Shown here one piece after another: positions 60,357-64,000 of a stretch of DNA of 64,000 nt. The DNA lies in NCBI RefSeq assembly GCF_024808255.1, contig NZ_JANTYS010000010.1, forward strand, positions 124,001 to 188,000. The letters are read 5' to 3'. A program made the position numbers and the translations under genes. This DNA is from Mucilaginibacter dorajii. GTDB lineage: Bacteria > Bacteroidota > Bacteroidia > Sphingobacteriales > Sphingobacteriaceae. Within the stretch, counting starts at the first letter, position 1. Each line of letters begins with the position of its first letter. The notes under the pieces are model-generated. The model had not been told where the DNA came from. It was given only the letters and a program-made list of their open reading frames with translations, and did not search any database.

Positions 60357-60448
60357 GGGCGTTTCCCCAATAAGGATTGGGGCCGGGCTTTACGCTTATA
60401 CTGCACAGGCCTTAATCACAGGCCGGTATCCGCTGCAATCCCTAACGC
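60357..60448. repeat. Structured intergenic element with nested stems
   Basis: Outer stem GCGTT (60359-60363) with AACGC (60444-60448). Inside it a perfect 7-bp stem CCCCAAT (60365-60371), tetraloop AAGG, ATTGGGG (60376-60382), then the CCGGGCTTTACGCT segment and a GGCC/GGCC pair (60408-60411, 60421-60424), ending CCGCTGCAATCCCTAACGC. I recall similar GGGCGTT...CCGGGCTT..CCGCTGCAATCCCTAACGC sequences in many Bacteroidota intergenic regions, but know no assigned function. The rest of the 210-base gap is featureless. Confidence 0.6.
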
Positions 60449-60451
60449 AAA

Positions 60452-60967
60452 TCAGTCTTTACGTTTATAAATAGGCACTGTTGAACATGGTTCGCCAAAC
60501 ATCAGGCTTTTTACTATTGGGGTAAGTTTTTTAGTAAGTTCCACATAGGCCGAAACCGGTACAGCTATATCGCCGCAACCTTTCAACACTATCCGCTGAC
60601 CAGCATATTGTTCAAAATCGGCTTTGGCAATTTCTTTTTCAAACAACACCGTTTCTAAAACGCCGGCATCGCCAAACACAATTTCGCGGGCGTAGGGGGC
60701 CATACGGTTGGCCAGTAACATGTAAGCCCAGGTGGGCACAATGGCATCGGCCGTGCAGGTTATTCCCACGTTTTTGCCCTGGTATTGGGTAAAATCGTGT
60801 TCTTTAATAAAGTCGCGCAAATCTTTTTCGCGTAGCATCAGCCCATGAAACAGGTTATCCTTAATATCATAAATAACACGCTCGCCTTCGGGATAAAATG
60901 CGGCCGGATCTAAAGTGACCAAACCACTTTGCGCCACCTTATTTATTATATTTTCCTGTATATCCAT
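60452..60967 (-). CDS. DUF2480 family protein
   Basis: 171 residues. Starts MDIQENIINKVAQSGLVTLD and contains FHGLMLREKDLRDFIKEHDF, YQGKNVGITCTADAIVPTWA and LKGCGDIAVPVSAYVELTKK, the DUF2480 pattern seen almost only in Bacteroidota. Function unknown; in other genomes it is often encoded near SUF iron-sulfur assembly genes, which are not present here. Its stop is 3 bases from the structured element. Confidence 0.9.
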   Translation of the reverse strand: MDIQENIINKVAQSGLVTLDPAAFYPEGERVIYDIKDNLFHGLMLREKDLRDFIKEHDFTQYQGKNVGITCTADAIVPTWAYMLLANRMAPYAREIVFGDAGVLETVLFEKEIAKADFEQYAGQRIVLKGCGDIAVPVSAYVELTKKLTPIVKSLMFGEPCSTVPIYKRKD

Positions 60968-61083
60968 GTTTTGTAAATGCTAAATGATCAAGCTATAAAT
61001 TCTAAAGTTTAAATCCCAAGCTATAAATGTTGCGAACCCGCCATGTCACTGCTTAATGCCTACCCATGACAAGTTGTAGATCC

Positions 61084-61116
61084 CAGACTTACGAAGTTTT
61101 AAAAACTTCGTAAGTC
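61084..61116. repeat. Long hairpin repeat, copy 3 (within a longer dispersed element)
   Basis: AGACTTACGAAGTTTT (61084-61099), A, and its exact complement (61101-61116). The surrounding 61.07-61.18 kb repeats the order seen at 53.18-53.29 kb: TTGTAGATCCC, hairpin, TCGCTTTGTCATT, CTTCA..G.CC, CCGGATTTTA, AACCCG, ending GACATAATT. The last part also matches 10.20-10.26 kb. The preceding CCCATGAC motif recurs at 9.99-10.11 kb. Confidence 0.85.
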
Positions 61117-61198
61117 TCTCGTCGCTTTGTCATTTCCACCTTCAGAGGCCACCGGATTTTACAACCCGCAACGACATAATTACCTTTAAAATTCAAAC

Positions 61199-61236
61199 CC
61201 AAAAAAAATCCGGGAGACAGTTAACTGCTCCCGGAT
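61199..61236 (-). terminator. Rho-independent terminator of the PpiD-like gene
   Basis: Arms ATCCGGGAG (61208-61216) and CTCCCGGAT (61228-61236) enclose the palindrome CAGTTAACTG, which extends the stem. On the minus strand it is followed by a run of at least eight T. It lies 22 bases past the stop codon. Strong intrinsic terminator. Confidence 0.92.
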
Positions 61237-61258
61237 GTAAAATTAGTTTATTTATGTA

Positions 61259-63394
61259 TTATAACACCTTAGCTCTGTTATCTTTTACATTGGCATTATC
61301 TTTCAAAGCTTCTAACACCTGGCCATCGGCACGTTGTACCAATGCCTGGGCAATTTGTTGCTTTTGCCTGATGTTGTTGGTAAGCGGAGCAGGGTTGGTA
61401 AAGCCATCAACGTAGTATACAAATACGCCTTGTGAACCATTAACCGGTTTTGACAATTTATTTGGCTGTGATCCAAAAATAGAACCGATTAGTTTATACT
61501 CTGCAGACTGGCCCGGGATGATTGGGTTAGCAAACACAATATTTTGAACCGGAACTGCTTTTGTACCTGCTTTTTGAGCAACCTGGTCAATAGATGAAGC
61601 TCCGTTTAAAGCAGCCTGGAATTTCTCATCCAGTTGTTTGCCTTTTACTTCGTTAAGTACGGCCGGTTTAATTTGTTTTTTAACAGCATCTAAAGAAAGA
61701 ATTCCTTTAGGTTTAATCTCGGTTAAACGAGGTACAATGTATTGGTCACCAACGGTAAATACCTTGTCGGTTATATCACCTTTATCAGCTTTGTAAGCCC
61801 ATCTTACTACGTCACGCACATTATCTAAACCTGGCAGGCTGGCAGCTGTACCGGTAACTTCTTCGGCAGTACGTGGTTTCAAACCTTCTTTTGTCGCTTC
61901 GGCATCAAAGTTATCTTTGGTTATCGAACCTAAAAACTTCTGCGCTTTGCTGTAAGCAATAGTTTGTGTTTTGCTGCTTGGTGTTATAGGTTTATCAACA
62001 ACGGCTACTTTTATTACTTTGACAGATCCTTTTTGATCTTCTACCTGGATCAGGTGAACACCAAATTGTGATGTAACAACAATCAGATCACCTTTTTTGG
62101 CTTTGAAAGACGCGTTAGTATACTCAGGAGCGATTTGGCCCTGGCCACCGCCCATTGCACCGTTTACATCAAATGCAGGGATATCACCACCTTTGGCAGC
62201 ACTGCCCCTATCTGAAGAGAAAGTAGTTGCCAGATCGGCAAATGATTTACCACCTTCAATAAGTTTTTTAATTGAGTCGGCTTTAGCAATTGCTTTATCC
62301 AATCCGCCTGTTAACTGTGGATTAATCAGGATATGCCTGGTTTTAACCGAATCGAATGTGGTTTTCACATCGCTCAGTTTTGCTAATTTGTAGCTTCCAT
62401 TTGATACATAAGGGCCATAAACAAAACCTTTTGCCGAGTTAAACATCAATGTATCTAATTTAGGCTCAAGCGTACCTTTCTTTTGGAAAGCAAGCGGCGT
62501 TTTAGTTTCAGAATTGATTTGTACAAAAAGTGAATCGTTTGTGCTTACTTTAAGGCTATCTGCCAGTTTGATTACTTCGGCCTTAACCGCTGTACTATCG
62601 TCTTTTGAAGGAGAACCATTAAAGCTTACGTACTCAAAAGTCCTGGTTTCCTGTTGGTTTTTAAATTCAGCTTTATGGGCATCGTAGTACGCGCTATAAT
62701 CGGCGTCCGTTACGGTTACTTTTGAATCTGGGATAGAAGCGTAATCAAGTGTAGCATATTTAAAGTTAACCAGCTTGTTTTTGGCCTGGTAGTCGTCATT
62801 AGCTTCTAATGAGTTTACGTATAAACCATTGGTAACCATAGTTACGTACTTGGTTTTTTGTTTGGCTTCAACTACCTGTATAATAAAATCTCTCCATTGG
62901 TGCTTTTGAACGGTATCAGCTTTAGCAGATGCCAAATAGGCTAACGCCTGGTTAAGCCTGTTACGGTCAAACGCGCCGGTTTGAGGATCTCTAAACTGGC
63001 TCGCAATCTGCGGATCGGGACTATTACCGCTAACCATAGCGTCATTTTCATCTTGCCCAACAACTAAACCTAATTTCTCAATCTCCTTTTTAAGCAACAA
63101 ATCACTTAACAACTGGTTCCAGGTAGTTTCCTGAATGTAACTGGTAATCTGGCCTGATAAAGGCTGACCACCTGACTGTTGTTTAAATTGATTTGTATTT
63201 TGATCCTGAAGTTTATTAAACTTATCCAACGGAATCTTTTCACCGTTTACTACGGCAAGTTCATTACTGTCGTCCCTAAAAAAAGAACCACCTGATCTTA
63301 CAACCTCGCTTATTATAAAAGCAAGAAGCGCGAAGCCGATAAAGAATGCGAGAATTTTCCCCATTCGCTCGCGCAAGAAACCCATTATACCCAT
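61259..63394 (-). CDS. PpiD/SurA-type periplasmic peptidyl-prolyl isomerase
   Basis: 711 residues. N-terminal membrane anchor (MGKILAFFIGFALLAFIISE), then the SurA-N-like chaperone region (about 45-230: EKIPLDKFNKLQDQNTNQFK). A parvulin domain (~345-455) carries VKTRHILINPQLTGG, GGKSFADLATTFSSDRGSA and GQFGVHLIQ-type strands (TSQFGVHLIQVED). A second, degenerate parvulin-like region lies near 480-620. It is a foldase for exported proteins, tethered to the inner membrane and facing the periplasm. It follows the LptC-like gene by 95 bases. Confidence 0.92.
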   Translation of the reverse strand: MGIMGFLRERMGKILAFFIGFALLAFIISEVVRSGGSFFRDDSNELAVVNGEKIPLDKFNKLQDQNTNQFKQQSGGQPLSGQITSYIQETTWNQLLSDLLLKKEIEKLGLVVGQDENDAMVSGNSPDPQIASQFRDPQTGAFDRNRLNQALAYLASAKADTVQKHQWRDFIIQVVEAKQKTKYVTMVTNGLYVNSLEANDDYQAKNKLVNFKYATLDYASIPDSKVTVTDADYSAYYDAHKAEFKNQQETRTFEYVSFNGSPSKDDSTAVKAEVIKLADSLKVSTNDSLFVQINSETKTPLAFQKKGTLEPKLDTLMFNSAKGFVYGPYVSNGSYKLAKLSDVKTTFDSVKTRHILINPQLTGGLDKAIAKADSIKKLIEGGKSFADLATTFSSDRGSAAKGGDIPAFDVNGAMGGGQGQIAPEYTNASFKAKKGDLIVVTSQFGVHLIQVEDQKGSVKVIKVAVVDKPITPSSKTQTIAYSKAQKFLGSITKDNFDAEATKEGLKPRTAEEVTGTAASLPGLDNVRDVVRWAYKADKGDITDKVFTVGDQYIVPRLTEIKPKGILSLDAVKKQIKPAVLNEVKGKQLDEKFQAALNGASSIDQVAQKAGTKAVPVQNIVFANPIIPGQSAEYKLIGSIFGSQPNKLSKPVNGSQGVFVYYVDGFTNPAPLTNNIRQKQQIAQALVQRADGQVLEALKDNANVKDNRAKVL

Positions 63395-63489
63395 ATACTT
63401 CTTATAATTTTATATTCTTTTAAAAGAGGGCGCAAGATACAATTTTTAGTAAAATTCTATAACACAAAATTTTCCTGAAAAAAACAACA

Positions 63490-64000
63490 TTATTGTGTCA
63501 CTTTTTCATCAACATGAAATACGCCTGTACTGCTTTTTAGTGAGGGGTGAAGGAAATTATCATCGCTTTCAAAGGTATCACCGTTTAATACGTTGCCACC
63601 TTCCATAACAACCTGTACCGGTTTGTTTGAATAAACCTTTTTCTTTACCTGGTCCCAAAACAACTCGTCAGATTTATAGGTTTCGCCTTTAACATTGGTG
63701 GCCACTACATTTTTGTGAAATTCGATGAGTCTTTTGTCATCATCATGCATGATCCCTGTATCGGCAATGATGGTCCCTTTTTCAATCCCACCTTCGTAAA
63801 GTACAACCTTTACGCCCTTTGGCATTAATTTATACGGTTTTTTGGTTTGATATTGGAGCATCAATGGGGCGGTAAGATGCAATTTAACTTTAGCCGAGTC
63901 GCTCATGATTACATCCAGGCCGGTTGTTGGCTCCACTACTACCCCACCTTTTTCGGTAGACGCGATCTCTTTAACCTTGTTCAAATCGTTTTCGCATGAT
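63490..64000 (-). CDS. LptC-like LPS-export lipoprotein, N-terminus beyond the window
   Basis: The open frame continues through 64000. The residues upstream of the first TTG read SCENDLNKVKEIASTEKGGV, so Cys (codon at 63996) is probably the lipidated Cys of a lipobox, with the signal peptide outside the window. The domain has ADTGIMHDDDKRLIEFHKNV, VVATNVKGETYKSDELFWDQ and VMEGGNVLNGDTFESDDNF, the Bacteroidota LptC pattern (LptA/LptC beta-jellyroll). LptC carries LPS from LptB2FG to LptA in the periplasm. The second Lpt gene in this window besides lptE. Confidence 0.85.
   Translation of the reverse strand, partial: SCENDLNKVKEIASTEKGGVVVEPTTGLDVIMSDSAKVKLHLTAPLMLQYQTKKPYKLMPKGVKVVLYEGGIEKGTIIADTGIMHDDDKRLIEFHKNVVATNVKGETYKSDELFWDQVKKKVYSNKPVQVVMEGGNVLNGDTFESDDNFLHPSLKSSTGVFHVDEKVTQ

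Noticed and set aside
1..64000. tRNA, rRNA, insertion sequences or prophage genes
   Set aside because: No cloverleaf with a GGTTCRANTCC arm, no rRNA signature, transposase or integrase motif was noticed by eye on either strand.

Overview
The window is a chromosomal segment from a member of the phylum Bacteroidota, most likely family Sphingobacteriaceae and Mucilaginibacter/Pedobacter-like. That placement is an inference. It rests on SprA of the type IX secretion system, DUF2480, DUF3109 and DUF4292 proteins, TAnnTTTG-type -7 boxes, and very weak Shine-Dalgarno sequences. Coding density is high and almost all genes are housekeeping or conserved membrane genes. I see no tRNA, rRNA, prophage, insertion sequence or CRISPR array.

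Layout. 1-2.5 kb: 5' part of L-serine dehydratase (minus strand), two small membrane proteins and an RDD protein. 2.6-9.9 kb: a plus-strand operon SpoIIM / membrane protein / DUF4129 / DUF4350 / MoxR ATPase / DUF58 plus one unknown gene. With the divergent RDD gene this is the conserved Bacteroidota MoxR-DUF58 cluster. 9.9-19.3 kb (minus): MscS channel, groES-groEL, secG, an unknown TPR-like protein, LptE, a sigma54 activator without receiver domain, a four-helix-bundle (23S IVP-family) gene and miaB. 19.5-32 kb: a large AsmA-like protein, then sprA, ruvA and NADP-malic enzyme on the minus strand. 32-43 kb (minus): LysM lytic transglycosylase, gatA, two TatA-type proteins, a degenerate EnvC-like M23 protein, DUF4292 lipoprotein, a TPR protein, dut, a polysaccharide flippase, acylphosphatase and an amidohydrolase. 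43-45 kb (plus): rlmN and a ComF-type phosphoribosyltransferase. 45-51 kb (minus): a multi-PAS hybrid histidine kinase behind glyA, an orphan antitoxin-like gene and scpA. 51-56 kb (plus): dxs and a two-gene ABC transporter. 56-64 kb (minus): Wzi/RemB-like outer-membrane protein, gmd, DUF3109, DUF3108, DUF2480, a PpiD/SurA-like foldase and an LptC-like lipoprotein cut by the window end. Envelope biogenesis dominates: LPS export, protein export and folding, peptidoglycan remodelling, polysaccharide export.

The most unusual signal is non-coding. Gaps carry short arrays of period-7 (or period-8) G-A-rich units: GARTCAA, GATWTGA and GATTTCG, with GAATTTGA/AGATTTGA for the period-8 type. The GARTCAA and GATWTGA arrays usually end in GAC. 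Arrays often overlap the stop codon of the neighbouring gene. In several places they form inward-facing inverted pairs around a small cargo: a four-helix-bundle gene, an orphan antitoxin-like gene, a nested hairpin repeat, or almost nothing. The four-helix-bundle copy has the anatomy of a 23S rRNA intervening sequence but sits between protein genes. Other dispersed repeats include a family of 33-bp near-perfect palindromes, an in-frame palindromic insertion in miaB, and a structured element at 60.36-60.45 kb. A TAnnTTTG box lies only 4-5 bases upstream of four start codons, which suggests leaderless or near-leaderless transcripts.
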